Source of the DNA: Picocystis sp. L7
Lineage: Eukaryota > Chlorophyta > Picocystophyceae > Picocystales > Picocystaceae
Assembly: GCA_020975725.1 (NCBI GenBank)
Contig: QXJR01000015.1
Location: 372,001 to 436,000 of the forward strand
Reading direction: 5' to 3'
DNA: 64,000 nt
The notes under the pieces: generated by a model
Seen by the model: only the letters and a program-made list of their open reading frames with translations
What the model was told of the DNA's origin: nothing
Database searches by the model: none
Shown here: positions 53,301 to 62,843 of the stretch, in pieces
Position numbering within the stretch: the stretch's first letter is position 1
Layout: each line of letters begins with the position of its first letter
Translations under genes and position numbers: made by a program

Positions 53301-55298
53301 ATTGCTCACATGCTGTCTCAATGGCTGAACCACACACGGACGCTTCGACCGCTAGCTAGCCGCAGTCCTGCTGGGACTGTGTGTGGCTCTATCGCGTCTA
53401 TCACAACTCCACAGCCAACGCAGTCCTCACTACATTCTACTTCAGTTGACTCGCCCTCCATCCTGGAGCGTATTCGCCATGCTGCCCAAGCTGATTCCAC
53501 GTACCAGGACATCTTACAACAGCCACCTGCAGGGTACAAGGTCCAAGACTCACTCTTGTTTGCCCCAACAGAGAACAAACAATGGTCATTGGTTATACCG
53601 GCAGATAACTCTGTGAGGCAGGAATTGCTGCACATGATCCATGACCCACGACACTTTGGCGTGACACGTACACATGCTGACGCTGTTCGTCACTTTACAT
53701 GGGACAACATGAAATCCCACATTGAACATTTTGTCGCCCGGTGTCCTGTTTGCCAGCTCCAAAAACCTGGGAATCGTTCACGACATTCTTCGTTATGTCC
53801 AGAATTACAATTTCACCCATACCCGTTCCATACGGTAGTAATGGACATGGTCGAGAATCTACCGCTTACAGCTCAGGGTCATAATGCTGTCCTGACGGTT
53901 GTCGACCGATTTACAAAGTATGCGATTTATGTGCCGATCCATTCAACCTGGAGCGCACATCGCCAAGCGCAGCTTCTGATGGATCACCTGGTTTATCGGT
54001 ATCACACACCGGTACACATCCATACGGACAATGGGCCTGCCTATCGTGCGCTGTTCAAAGCATTCTGCGCTGCATTGAACATCCGTCACGTTACAGGTAC
54101 CCCTTATCACTCTCAGTCACAGGGAGGAGCCGAGCGTCAGCATCGCACGCTACTCCAAACTTTACGTACAACCTGTACTGATAAACATCAATGGGACGCA
54201 TACCTTCAGGCAGCAGCGCACGCTTATAATGACTCCGTGCATTCAGTAACCAAGCATTCTCCCTTTGCACTGCTTTTTGGATGTTCATCCAGGCTACCTT
54301 GGCACTTGCAGCTTCCTACTACAGGTGCTGCTGCTACAGATCTTACAGTTGACAGCTTCGATACGCGCATATCAGACCTGCTGGACCGCCATCGCAGAGT
54401 CTACGAAGCCGTCCTACAGGAACTGGTTCAAGGCGCTCGTCGCATGCAAACGGCCACTGCGAAGCGACGGATAAAATCCTTCCAACAGGGAGACAAGGTA
54501 AAAGTGCAGTATGGACTCAAAGGTCCTACTGACAAACACAAATTAGATCCATACTATGTGGGGCCATACACAATCAAGAAAGTTCTACAGAATGGTGCTT
54601 ATCAATTGGACTTACCACCTGGATCGGCGTTTTCTGATCGCATTCACGCTGACCGCATTGAACCTTGGGTGGATTCAGACCTCACCTTGTTTCCCATGGA
54701 TGAACATCTGCAGCCTGCCCGTGCACCGTTGCCGGATACATTGGATATGCAGACCAATTCTGCAACGTATCGCATCCGCCGTTTTCTGCTGCGCGACTAC
54801 GCAACCTTTCCCACACAACCGGTGCGGTACTGGGTCGAAAGCTCCCTGACTGATTCATCGCAACGCTTCTTTTGGATCGACGAAACTGCAGCCTTGCTTG
54901 AAGAATTTCTGCCACTGGAGGAAGCCAATGGATGCATACCTGAACAGGGAATTACCCCCAGCAACTACAATGCTGTGTTCACACACAAGAAGACAGCTTA
55001 CCTTCAATCACCCAGTCCCATCATGGTCAACACCTGGACCTTCACCAAATTGCCGTTCCAGACTCGGCGCCGCCCAAGATTTATCGTACCCACCGAGTTG
55101 GCAGGACAGGTGGTTCAGGAACTCTTTCATACACCCGATCAATCGGATCCAGCCTACTTCCAAGGCTTGGTTGACAGCATTGACGACAGGCTGCACAAAA
55201 TCATATGGACTGACGGTAAGATTGACTACTACCTGGGAGAACAAGTACGAGCCATGGTCTATGACCCCGTGGCATACGTATATGACTTCCAACTGTGA
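50313..55298 (+). other. Element A pol with reverse transcriptase, RNase H, DNA methyltransferase and integrase
   Basis: An open frame of 1661 codons. Residues 1-200 hold a protease-like region. Reverse transcriptase spans about 265-445 with YMDD at 433-436. RNase H spans about 575-700 (RIETDASDIGMGAALMQQ, ETCAILYALQHWRHLLFG). The cytosine-C5 methyltransferase domain spans about 715-1005. Integrase follows: HHCC finger about 1107-1147 (CPVCQLQKPGN) and DDE core with VVDRFTKYAIYVPIH, HIHTDNGPAYRALFK and GGAERQHRTL. A GPY/F-like module (DPYYVGPYTIKKVLQNGAYQ) lies near 1400-1450. The last 200 residues form an extension with no family I know, ending YVYDFQL as in element B. Confidence 0.93.
52455..53328 (+). 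other. Cytosine-C5 methyltransferase domain of element A
   Basis: About 290 residues within pol. Motif I LDLCAGMGTTLRALE; an acidic residue after it in IAVESDPDC (SAM ribose contact type); motif IV AGVPCQPFSRAN with the catalytic cysteine codon at 52725-52727; motif VI LECTPF, with Cys-Thr where ENV is usual; motif VIII QARTRLCW; motif IX STGERERLVGMQTGDTA; motif X MCGNAFPVGWIAHM. Motifs IX and X read more like DNMT3/DRM-type ends (ERERLVGM, R.MCGNAFPV) than bacterial ones, which is an inference by eye. Confidence 0.88.
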
Positions 55299-55325
55299 TG
55301 CGGCATTCGCCGGGAACCGGGAGAG
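55299..55325 (+). other. Purine-rich tract before 3' LTR of element A
   Basis: GGGAACCGGGAGAG lies directly before the 3' LTR, a normal plus-strand primer tract. Element B has GGGAGCCAGGAGAG at the matching place. Confidence 0.7.
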
Positions 55326-56081
55326 TGTTGCACAGGGCAGGATCCCCCCTACGATGGGACCCGGTGCTTGACAACGATCCTTGTCAAGCAGTAGCTTAGA
55401 TAAGCGAGCTTGGAGCTTGCTGTGAATCGCTGGATATCAAGTTAGGTACAGGACGGGCAACCCCTCCCCAACTGGACGAGTACGGTTCAGGACCTGGGAA
55501 GACGGGGGATGGGAAGCCCTTGGTACCCCGGTCCGAGGGTACAAGGGATCTCCCCAATACCAGCCGTCCGGATAGACCCAGGGCGAACCCGATGAAGCCC
55601 AGGCTCAGTTCGGGGCAACCCTAGGAGACTCGGGCAGAAGGGGGGACCGGATCCCCCCGAATCTCCCGAGGTCGATCGAAGGGTGGGGAAGCACCCTGGG
55701 GATCTGGGTCACGTGCTTGCCTGTCGTGCAACCGTCCGATGAGGGCGACAGGGCCACGTGACCACCAGGCGCCCCATGGAGATAAGGGTACCATCCTGAA
55801 CCGCTGCTGGTTTGAGGGCCTACTAGAGGCCCCCCTCACTTGACTTGAAAATAGACTTTTGCCTTGACGACTTCTCAAGTGCGTGCCTCCACCAACCACG
55901 AGCTTGCTGCGGCTTCTCAACACCGCCAAGACTCGCACAAGTCAGCAGGAGCCGTCCCACACGGCTGACGCTCCACAAACGCGCCCTTCAAGGCATTTCC
56001 ATCCTCTTCCCTTGGCATCTTGGCCGCCTTGAGGCCCAAACGTGTGTGAATTGGCAGTGTCTCCACGGACGCTGTGCAATA
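55326..56081 (+). repeat. 3' LTR of element A
   Basis: 756 bp, equal to 40483-41238. It is followed by the second ATTG duplication and then by the Crypton recombinase gene. Confidence 0.92.
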
Positions 56082-57597
56082 ATTGCAACTTCTCCATTGC
56101 TTGCTTGTTGTTGATTGTCCTATCGGCCCACAACTTGTGGCCCGGAGGTAGTTGCTCACGTAACTTCAAAATGTGAAAGACAACACTAGCAAGACAGCGC
56201 CGAGCAACACCAGGATTCACTTGATTCACGTCCATAGTGCTCTTGCAACACTCGTCGATGAAAGCCTCGTCTTCCTCTGTCTCTGGCATGAAGATGGGAG
56301 GAAGAATTGCCAACTCTTCCCCATTCATAGGCAAGCCTGTCAATACACGGCCAACATGCTCATCTCCTGCTGAATCGTAACGACGATATGTGTCCTCCAC
56401 GCCCGGTTGTGTCCAACCAGCTCGCAAACTTATGGCCGACAAAGAAGGGCATGCCGTGCCACCTGCACTCGCGTAAGTGGCCGCACCCTTTCGAAATGAG
56501 TGTGTCCCGACGCTTTGAGTAGTCATTCCGTTCTCTTCAAGAATATTCGCTATCTCCTTTGCCTTGGCATGCAACCCCACCCTAAATCGACGTGCACATT
56601 CATCTTGAGACCCATGAAAAAGTGGCAAACTCCCATCACTATTGCCAACACGGGTGTTTGTCACGATGAGGTAGACCCCCAACGCAGTAATAGCACAAGT
56701 CCAAGGGGAAAGGGGGTTGGCGTAAATTGCCCGAGGGTACTTTGATAGTTTGCCATCTTGGTCCGTCTTTTGTTGGGCATAATAGATCAACAAATGGTCC
56801 TCTTTGCACTTGACATGGTTGACACTTATGTGCGAGATGTTGTCACTTCGTCCCATCAAGTTCCAAAGCATCGTTGCATACGTCCACCCAAAGGGACCAT
56901 ACAACTTGTCACACGCAATCCTTTTGCAAAGCTCCGCATAGACCTTGAAAGGGAGCTCTGCCATTCCCTTTTCCACACTCATTCCACGTTTTTTTTGCAA
57001 CCGAACCCTACGCCGCTTCCATCCATTGAGCACTTGATTGACCGTCGGAGAGAGTTTGAGCCACACGTCGGTTTTGCCAAAGTCCTTGAAAAGCAAATGC
57101 AAAGCAGCACGGTATGACGATAGCCTACTCTCGGACAACTTTTTGAAGTCATCCTTCCAGCTCCAAATTGACTCGAGTATTTTTTGGGGGGTGAGGAGAT
57201 CCCAATGCAATGGCTCGATTGGTTCTTCACAATAGCTCGGTAGCAAAGAATAGATCATGGCTTCATCCGACGTCCCATTTCGTGGCCGAACCATGGCTAG
57301 GTTTGCCTCCACTTGCGAAGCGAAAGGTACGTTCAAAGCATCATCGCCACTTTTGTATAAGTGCAAGAGAAAAGTCGCAGCACCATGTTTGTAACGATCC
57401 CGTGTTTTCATGTATGTGCTCCCACGTAGCTCTTCCACTAAATCCATTTGCCCTCCATCGCCTTCATGAAAAGTGTCTTGCTCGCATCCCCCACGTCCAT
57501 CAAGAACCGCACTTCGCGTTCCGTCTTGCGCACGAATCGCATTCGCACGTGCGTCGAGTTGCAGTTGGCGTGCATGCACGGAAGGTTCGTTCGCCAT
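56082..57597 (-). mobile_element. Crypton-like element, N-terminal half of the tyrosine recombinase
   Basis: The upstream half (about 505 residues) of a tyrosine recombinase gene, cut at its 3' side by element A. Catalytic residues can be followed: Arg250 in WNLMGRSDNISH, Lys277 in YAQQKTDQDG, His366 and Arg369 in GTHSFRKGAATYA, Trp395 in RAGWTQPG, and a tyrosine at 404 or 407 in VEDTYRRY. The N-terminus (about 60-180) has the core-binding helical look. No reverse transcriptase goes with it, which separates it from DIRS elements; with the GCR1_C-like other half (39742-40482) a Crypton is the best fit. A domesticated host gene is a less likely alternative. The ATG is at 57597. Confidence 0.78.
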
Positions 57598-57624
57598 GGC
57601 CTCGTAGTCGGCGTCACCCTACGA

Positions 57625-57726
57625 GGGTGACGAAATTACCGGGATTTCCCTTCCTCTGGGCCCTTGTGTGGAAAACAGTGGGGAGAACAGACCGAAGGAA
57701 AACCCGTTCCGGTAATTTCGTCACCC
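57625..57726. repeat. Perfect 18-bp inverted repeat with 66-bp loop
   Basis: GGGTGACGAAATTACCGG (57625-57642) and CCGGTAATTTCGTCACCC (57709-57726) are exact reverse complements. Further partial copies are GGGTGACGAAATGCCC near 57764 and AATTTCGTCACCC at 39247, on the other side of the Crypton. The pair lies about 30 bp outside the recombinase start. Confidence 0.85.
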
Positions 57727-57831
57727 TCCCAGGGTGACCGAACCCCAAACCGGGCTGGATCTGGGGTGACGAAATGCCCAGAACCCCCACCCACGAAGGA
57801 GAACGGCAATTCGGGGATTGGGGAGAATGGG

Positions 57832-57985
57832 GGTTGTGACAGGATTGTGGGTTGTGAACCACGAAGGGGGTTGGGGATTGTGGGTTGTGACAGGATTGTG
57901 GGTTGTGACGCATGGGGGTGGGGATTGTGGGTTGTGACGCATGGGGGGTGGGGAGGGGGATTGTGGGTTGTGACAGGAGGGGAGG
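57832..57985. repeat. G/T-rich imperfect tandem repeat
   Basis: GATTGTGGGTTGTGA occurs about five times with G-rich spacers of varying length. It lies just upstream of the nardilysin gene. Confidence 0.75.
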
Positions 57986-58022
57986 GTCCATGGGTGAGAG
58001 AGGTCCTTGGACGTCCACCGCC

Positions 58023-61000
58023 ATGCGGGTTTCTCCGACTGCACCGCCATGCGATCGAAGGAAGTACCTGCGATTGGACATGGTGAACGGGATGAAAGTG
58101 CTGCTGATCTCCGATCCAGAGATGATGAACCACGAAGAAGAGGAAGATACAGACACCAGCGAAGAAGAAACCGACAACAGCGAAGAAGAAGAAGAAGAAG
58201 AAGAAGAAGCATCAGATGATGAAGACGAACCGATCGAAGGGGAGAAAAAAGCCGCTGCAGCCATGGTCTGCTGGAACGGAAGCTTCGCAGATCCAGAAGA
58301 AGCGCAGGGACTCAGCCACTTCCTCGAACACATGCTCTTCATGGGCTCGGAGAAGTTCCCCGACGAAAACGAATACGACGCCTTCATCACCAGCCACGGA
58401 GGATTCTCCAATGCATTCACAGAAGCGGAGTACACGTGCTATCACTTCGACGTGCAACCGAAACACCTCTACCCAGCACTGGATCGATTCGCACAGTTCT
58501 TCATCCAACCACTGATGAAAGAAGACTCCACAGAGCGAGAGGTGCAAGCGGTCGATTCGGAATTCTCCCAAGTCCTGCAGAGTGACGGATGCAGGCTGGC
58601 ACAAGTGAGGTCACACACGGCCAAACAAGGACACATCTATACCAAATTCATGTGGGGGAACAGAAAGAGCCTGGTGGATGATCCCGTGCAGAACGGCGTC
58701 AACGTGAGGTCCTTACTCCTGGACCATTACAACCGGACCTACAGTGCCCAACGCATGTGCATGTGCGTGCTGGGAGGTGAAGACCTTCAGACCATGGAAA
58801 AGTGGGCGGTGGAGCTGTTCGGAAAAGTGAAACCAGTTGCTGAGCCGTTGCCAGACTACAGCAGCTGCGAATTCCCGTACGATGGCGGAATGATTTACAA
58901 GCTCCCAGGGGTAAAGGAAGGACACGGGCTACACATGCTGTTCCAGCTTCCAAGCTTAGACAAGCACTACAGCAGTAGACCGGATGAGTATTTGTCTCAC
59001 TTGATCGGCCATGAGGGCAGCGGATCTATACTTGCTCTGCTCAAGGAAAAAGGATGGGCAAGTGACCTTAGTGCAGGAGTCGCAGACGAGGGCTGTAGTA
59101 AGAATTCCCTGGTGTACATCTTCAGCATTGACATCATGTTGACTGAACAAGGCCTTTGCCATCAGATGGAGGTCGCAGGCCTTGTGTTCCAGTACCTCGC
59201 GATGCTCAGATCACATGATCCGCAAGAATGGGTCTTTCGCGAAATCCAAGCAATGTCGGAGTTGAAGTTCATGTACTTTGAGGAAGAGGATCCTGCAGAT
59301 TACACGGTTAGGCTTGCCACTGGGCTCCTCAAGTACGCCCCTGAGCATTGTGTCTCTGGAGAGTACCTGCACTTGGAATGGAGGCCCGACCTTGTGACAC
59401 AATTGCTTCACAAGTTCATGGTCCCAGAAACTTGTAGGATAGACATCGTTTCTCATTCTTATGGGGAAAGCGCAGAAAGCGAGAGTACCATGCTGGTAGA
59501 ACCGTGGTTCAACGTTCCATTCACTTGCGAAGCCGTTGACGCCAAGGTCCTGATGGAATGGAAACAACCCACGTACGTCGATGCATCGTTTGCCCTTCCC
59601 ACTAAAAATCAGTATATTCCAAGGAGCTTCAACCTTGTTTGTGATGATTGTGGAAACGTTGAAAGCTTAAACTTAGATGCAAGCTGGGATACTACACCAT
59701 CTTCCCCCTCTGTGATTCACGAGAGCGCTGGATTGCGAGTATGGCACAAACTGGATGCAAGGCATCGCACACCCCGTTCGACATTCTTTCTGGCCATCGA
59801 TACCCTGTTAGATAAGGAAGACCCACGTGTAGCAGTGAATCTGATGCTATTCACACGACTTGTGGAGGATAGATTGCAAGAGGCCATGTATATGGCAGAC
59901 CTTGCAGGGCTGCAAAGCACATTCCGTTGTGAGGGTACAAGATTGGAATTGCGTGTTGAAGGGTTCTCAGACCGCCTGCCCGTCCTGGTAAGAACCATCG
60001 TAAAAGAGATTGTTTCGCATGTACCCATCGAGTCCAGATATGTTATGGTCAAAGAAATATTGCTGAGGGATTTGAAGAATGCTCTTATGAAGCCGAGGAA
60101 GCATGCCACCCATTTAAGGCGCAACATCATCGTGGAAAAAACTACCGCCCTAGAGGAGCTGATCGAAAGCTTAGAAGGAGAAAGGTTTGACGATATCAAC
60201 GAATTTCCTCCCAAGCTGCTACAATCAAACCACATTGAAATGCTGGTTCATGGCAACATCGATAAAAGCGATGCTCTGAAAGTAGCGTTGGATGTTAGGG
60301 ACAGTTTCTCCGGAAAGAGGATTCTAGCTTCAGAAAGACACGCAGACAGGGTGCTACGACTGAAGGAGAGTTGTGTTGTTAGACATCGTGTGTCTGTGGT
60401 CAATGCTGATGAGAAGAACAGTGCAGTGGAGAATTACTACATGGTTGGACCAGAAACTCTTGAAACCAGAGTCCTGGTGGACTTAATTGATCAGATGACG
60501 ATCGAACCAGCCTACAACCAGCTTCGCACTCTGGAGCAGCTTGGCTACACAGTTGGCAGCGGAACAAGGGTGACGCATGGTGTTCTCGGTTTCGTTGTTT
60601 TTGTTCAGTCCTACCAGTATCATCCTCAACACCTGGACGAACGTATCGAAGCTTTTCTGGCGCAGTTTGACAGTTCATTAGAAACAATGGACCAGGAGGA
60701 GTTTCAACGTCATGTCGAGGCACTCATTTCTCTGAAGTCCCAGAAAGACAAGTGCCTTTACGACGAAGCAATTCGTTGGTGGGATCACATTTGGAACAGG
60801 AACTACGAGTTGACATGGCGTGAAAGGCAAATAGAACGCTTGAGAACTACAACTTTGCCTGAAGTGCGAACTTTTTACAGACAGGTCCTTGGTCATGGCT
60901 CCGAGGCGCGGAAGAAGGTGACGATCCAAGTTCATGGTAGCGATCATGCCATCAAGCATGACGAGGTCGTCAAAAGTCTGCGTGATGTGGACTGCATCAA

Positions 61001-61049
61001 AACCTTCAAGCGTGCCCATCCTACGTGGAAACCTGTTTACCACGGGTGA
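58023..61049 (+). CDS. Nardilysin-like M16 metallopeptidase
   Basis: A 1008-residue inverzincin of the insulysin/nardilysin family, which cleaves peptides in a closed chamber formed by two halves. The zinc site HFLEH is at 99-103 (GLSHFLEHMLFMGSEKFPDE), and the third ligand is Glu180 in VQAVDSEF, 77 residues on, as in insulysin. Between the first strand (MVNGMKVLLISDPEMM) and the zinc site is an acidic insertion of about 40 residues, mostly Glu and Asp, the hallmark of nardilysins. The C-terminal half contains LRTLEQLGYTVGSG and the usual M16 middle domain. The ATG at 58023 precedes CDRRKYLRLD; an in-frame ATG at 57990 is possible. No intron is needed. Later parts are AT-richer. Confidence 0.92.
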   Translation: MRVSPTAPPCDRRKYLRLDMVNGMKVLLISDPEMMNHEEEEDTDTSEEETDNSEEEEEEEEEASDDEDEPIEGEKKAAAAMVCWNGSFADPEEAQGLSHFLEHMLFMGSEKFPDENEYDAFITSHGGFSNAFTEAEYTCYHFDVQPKHLYPALDRFAQFFIQPLMKEDSTEREVQAVDSEFSQVLQSDGCRLAQVRSHTAKQGHIYTKFMWGNRKSLVDDPVQNGVNVRSLLLDHYNRTYSAQRMCMCVLGGEDLQTMEKWAVELFGKVKPVAEPLPDYSSCEFPYDGGMIYKLPGVKEGHGLHMLFQLPSLDKHYSSRPDEYLSHLIGHEGSGSILALLKEKGWASDLSAGVADEGCSKNSLVYIFSIDIMLTEQGLCHQMEVAGLVFQYLAMLRSHDPQEWVFREIQAMSELKFMYFEEEDPADYTVRLATGLLKYAPEHCVSGEYLHLEWRPDLVTQLLHKFMVPETCRIDIVSHSYGESAESESTMLVEPWFNVPFTCEAVDAKVLMEWKQPTYVDASFALPTKNQYIPRSFNLVCDDCGNVESLNLDASWDTTPSSPSVIHESAGLRVWHKLDARHRTPRSTFFLAIDTLLDKEDPRVAVNLMLFTRLVEDRLQEAMYMADLAGLQSTFRCEGTRLELRVEGFSDRLPVLVRTIVKEIVSHVPIESRYVMVKEILLRDLKNALMKPRKHATHLRRNIIVEKTTALEELIESLEGERFDDINEFPPKLLQSNHIEMLVHGNIDKSDALKVALDVRDSFSGKRILASERHADRVLRLKESCVVRHRVSVVNADEKNSAVENYYMVGPETLETRVLVDLIDQMTIEPAYNQLRTLEQLGYTVGSGTRVTHGVLGFVVFVQSYQYHPQHLDERIEAFLAQFDSSLETMDQEEFQRHVEALISLKSQKDKCLYDEAIRWWDHIWNRNYELTWRERQIERLRTTTLPEVRTFYRQVLGHGSEARKKVTIQVHGSDHAIKHDEVVKSLRDVDCIKTFKRAHPTWKPVYHG

Positions 61050-61317
61050 CGTCCCAGAAACAATGGCTATCCTCTGCTCCTGTGATTTCACCTGTGCGAA
61101 TAAACGACTGCGGACGGAGGTTCAGGGCCTCTTCTTGTGGCAATTGTGGACCACCCTTCTTTTCCTGTACTTTTTCCATCCAAACCCATGGTTCCTCCTC
61201 TCTTCTTCCCCTGCGTTTGACACCGACCCTGTCCTGATGAAGTTTCCGTTTCACTGGGGTCGGTGGGTGACGCCCCACTGGGGTCGCACTTCACCAGGGT
61301 CCCAGTCGGGAGCCTCG
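61050..61317. other. Intergenic, nardilysin to coiled-coil gene
   Basis: About 270 nt between two plus-strand genes. GACGCCCCACTGGGGTCGC near 61268 contains a short palindrome. The frame of the next gene is open through here without clear protein features. Confidence 0.3.
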
Positions 61318-62589
61318 ATGGTCGACACCACAGCTCCATCGCGGGACCAGGACATGGCGCAGCACGCCAAGGAGGGCTTCTTCGATCATGGAGATGGGAC
61401 GGGATGGGTTCCTGCGCCGTCCATGGATCCATGGAAGGACAGTTCCATCGCGGAAAGGATGGGAAAGATGGAAGAAAGGATCCGAAAGATACTCACGGGA
61501 ACGAACGCGTGGAAACGAGAGACGGACACGAAGCCGAGGAAACCTTCCAGGTTCGGTAGAGGAGGCGAAGGACACCATTCGTCTGCTTTACCTTCACCCG
61601 CGTTGAAGACCCCTGATGTCATCGATGGACCTTCGAGATGGCGAAGCAACAGGGCCACGCCACCGTCAACTCCTGCACCATCAGAGCTGGACACGAGGGA
61701 AGAAGCCGAACAACCATTGCAGCCCGAAGGTGGTGGCCATCCACTGGAATACGGCTCGGAGAAAGCAGTGCGTACCAGCGAAGGAGGGAAAGGAACGCCA
61801 AACAGGGAAGCACTGTCCAATGAAAAGGCATCTGGTGTGTGTGCAAATGGGGAAAGATGGGACATAGCAAAAGTGTTGGGTGAGGTTTGTATAGAAGAAA
61901 GGTTTCTAAAGGAAGTAGAAGATGAAATGAACCTAACTTCCACTGCAGGCACACATGGTGGCGGCATGGTGCATAGGAATGAGGCGCCCCGACCAGAACT
62001 GCTTTCCTCTGAATGCAGGATGGATATAACCCAGGGTCACTTGCAAAGACTCGAAGAGGCCAAAGCTGAAATTCAACGACTTGAAGTTCGCGTGCTGGAG
62101 AGTGAGGAGAGATTTGTCCAGTCTACCATGCGTTGCGCAGATCTTGAGGAGCAAGTTGCCAGCCTAGAGAGGGCAATCCATGCGGAGAGGAAGAAGACTG
62201 CAAAGCAGAACCACGATGCACAAGCAAGCTCCACAAAATTAGAGGAGTTCTTCAAACTTCAGCGGGAGAATAGTATGCTGAAGGTAAGAGAGCAGCAGAT
62301 CGCTGAAGCGCTGTCTGAGCAATCCTCCCTAGTTGCAAGTCTGAAGTCACGTCTGCAAGCATTGAGCCCCTCGCCCAACAAAACGAAGCAAATTGAAGGA
62401 AAATTGAGGCAGTACAAGCAGGAAGCACAAGAAGCCCGGAATGCAGCTGACAAGGCTCTGCAGCAGGTTGCGGAGCTGAGTCGTCGGAACTGTGAACTGG
62501 AGTCTATAATCCGAGCGCAAGGGCCTCCTGACCTTTCGCTTGCCTCCACTGCTTCACCGGACGACCTTATGGAGGATTTGTACAAGTAA
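61318..62589 (+). CDS. Coiled-coil protein of unknown function
   Basis: A 423-residue protein. The first 200 residues are low in structure and rich in Pro, Ser, Gly and Arg, with TPPSTPAPSELDTREEAEQP. From about 235 to 395 a long coiled coil is evident: LQRLEEAKAEIQRLEVRVLE, CADLEEQVASLERAIHAERK and LRQYKQEAQEARNAADKALQ. It ends SPDDLMEDLYK. No enzymatic domain, signal peptide or membrane span is seen. It could be a cytoskeletal, centriolar or vesicle-tethering protein, but the sequence does not decide. The ATG at 61318 (MVDTTAPSRD) is the first one that starts a protein-like segment; the open frame upstream is probably leader. Confidence 0.7.
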   Translation: MVDTTAPSRDQDMAQHAKEGFFDHGDGTGWVPAPSMDPWKDSSIAERMGKMEERIRKILTGTNAWKRETDTKPRKPSRFGRGGEGHHSSALPSPALKTPDVIDGPSRWRSNRATPPSTPAPSELDTREEAEQPLQPEGGGHPLEYGSEKAVRTSEGGKGTPNREALSNEKASGVCANGERWDIAKVLGEVCIEERFLKEVEDEMNLTSTAGTHGGGMVHRNEAPRPELLSSECRMDITQGHLQRLEEAKAEIQRLEVRVLESEERFVQSTMRCADLEEQVASLERAIHAERKKTAKQNHDAQASSTKLEEFFKLQRENSMLKVREQQIAEALSEQSSLVASLKSRLQALSPSPNKTKQIEGKLRQYKQEAQEARNAADKALQQVAELSRRNCELESIIRAQGPPDLSLASTASPDDLMEDLYK

Positions 62590-62843
62590 TAAGACCTGCT
62601 CAGGTCGTGCGACACACGCACACACCTGGCTCACCATCACCATATCTTTCGAAACGTCCTTCGTCCTTCAGACTTGTCCATTCCACCTTGCTGCAACAAT
62701 GCCAGTTCAAGCATTCACATGCCTCGGTTGTTGCCCCAAAATCGATGGGGGAGGAAGCCTGGTAGAGACTTCCCCCAACACACACCATGGTTTGGGGCGA
62801 CCCCACCACGTCCGAAGGGTAGACAGGGTAGGGTCGCTGCACA

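Larger units (their letters stand above)
40483..56081 (+). mobile_element. LTR retrotransposon A (Ty3/gypsy-type) with DNA methyltransferase domain
   Basis: The whole span is bounded by two 756-bp LTRs and a 4-bp ATTG duplication. Its own sequence is about 7.8 kb; the rest is element B, inserted in gag. Parts in order: 5' LTR, a 41-nt leader, gag with coiled-coil start and CCHC knuckle, then pol with protease-like region, reverse transcriptase, RNase H, cytosine-C5 methyltransferase, integrase, a GPY/F-like module and a C-terminal extension, then a purine-rich tract and 3' LTR. Apart from the one insertion it looks whole. The two LTRs appear identical by eye, so the insertion is recent. It is a plus-strand element in a minus-strand Crypton gene. 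Confidence 0.93.
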
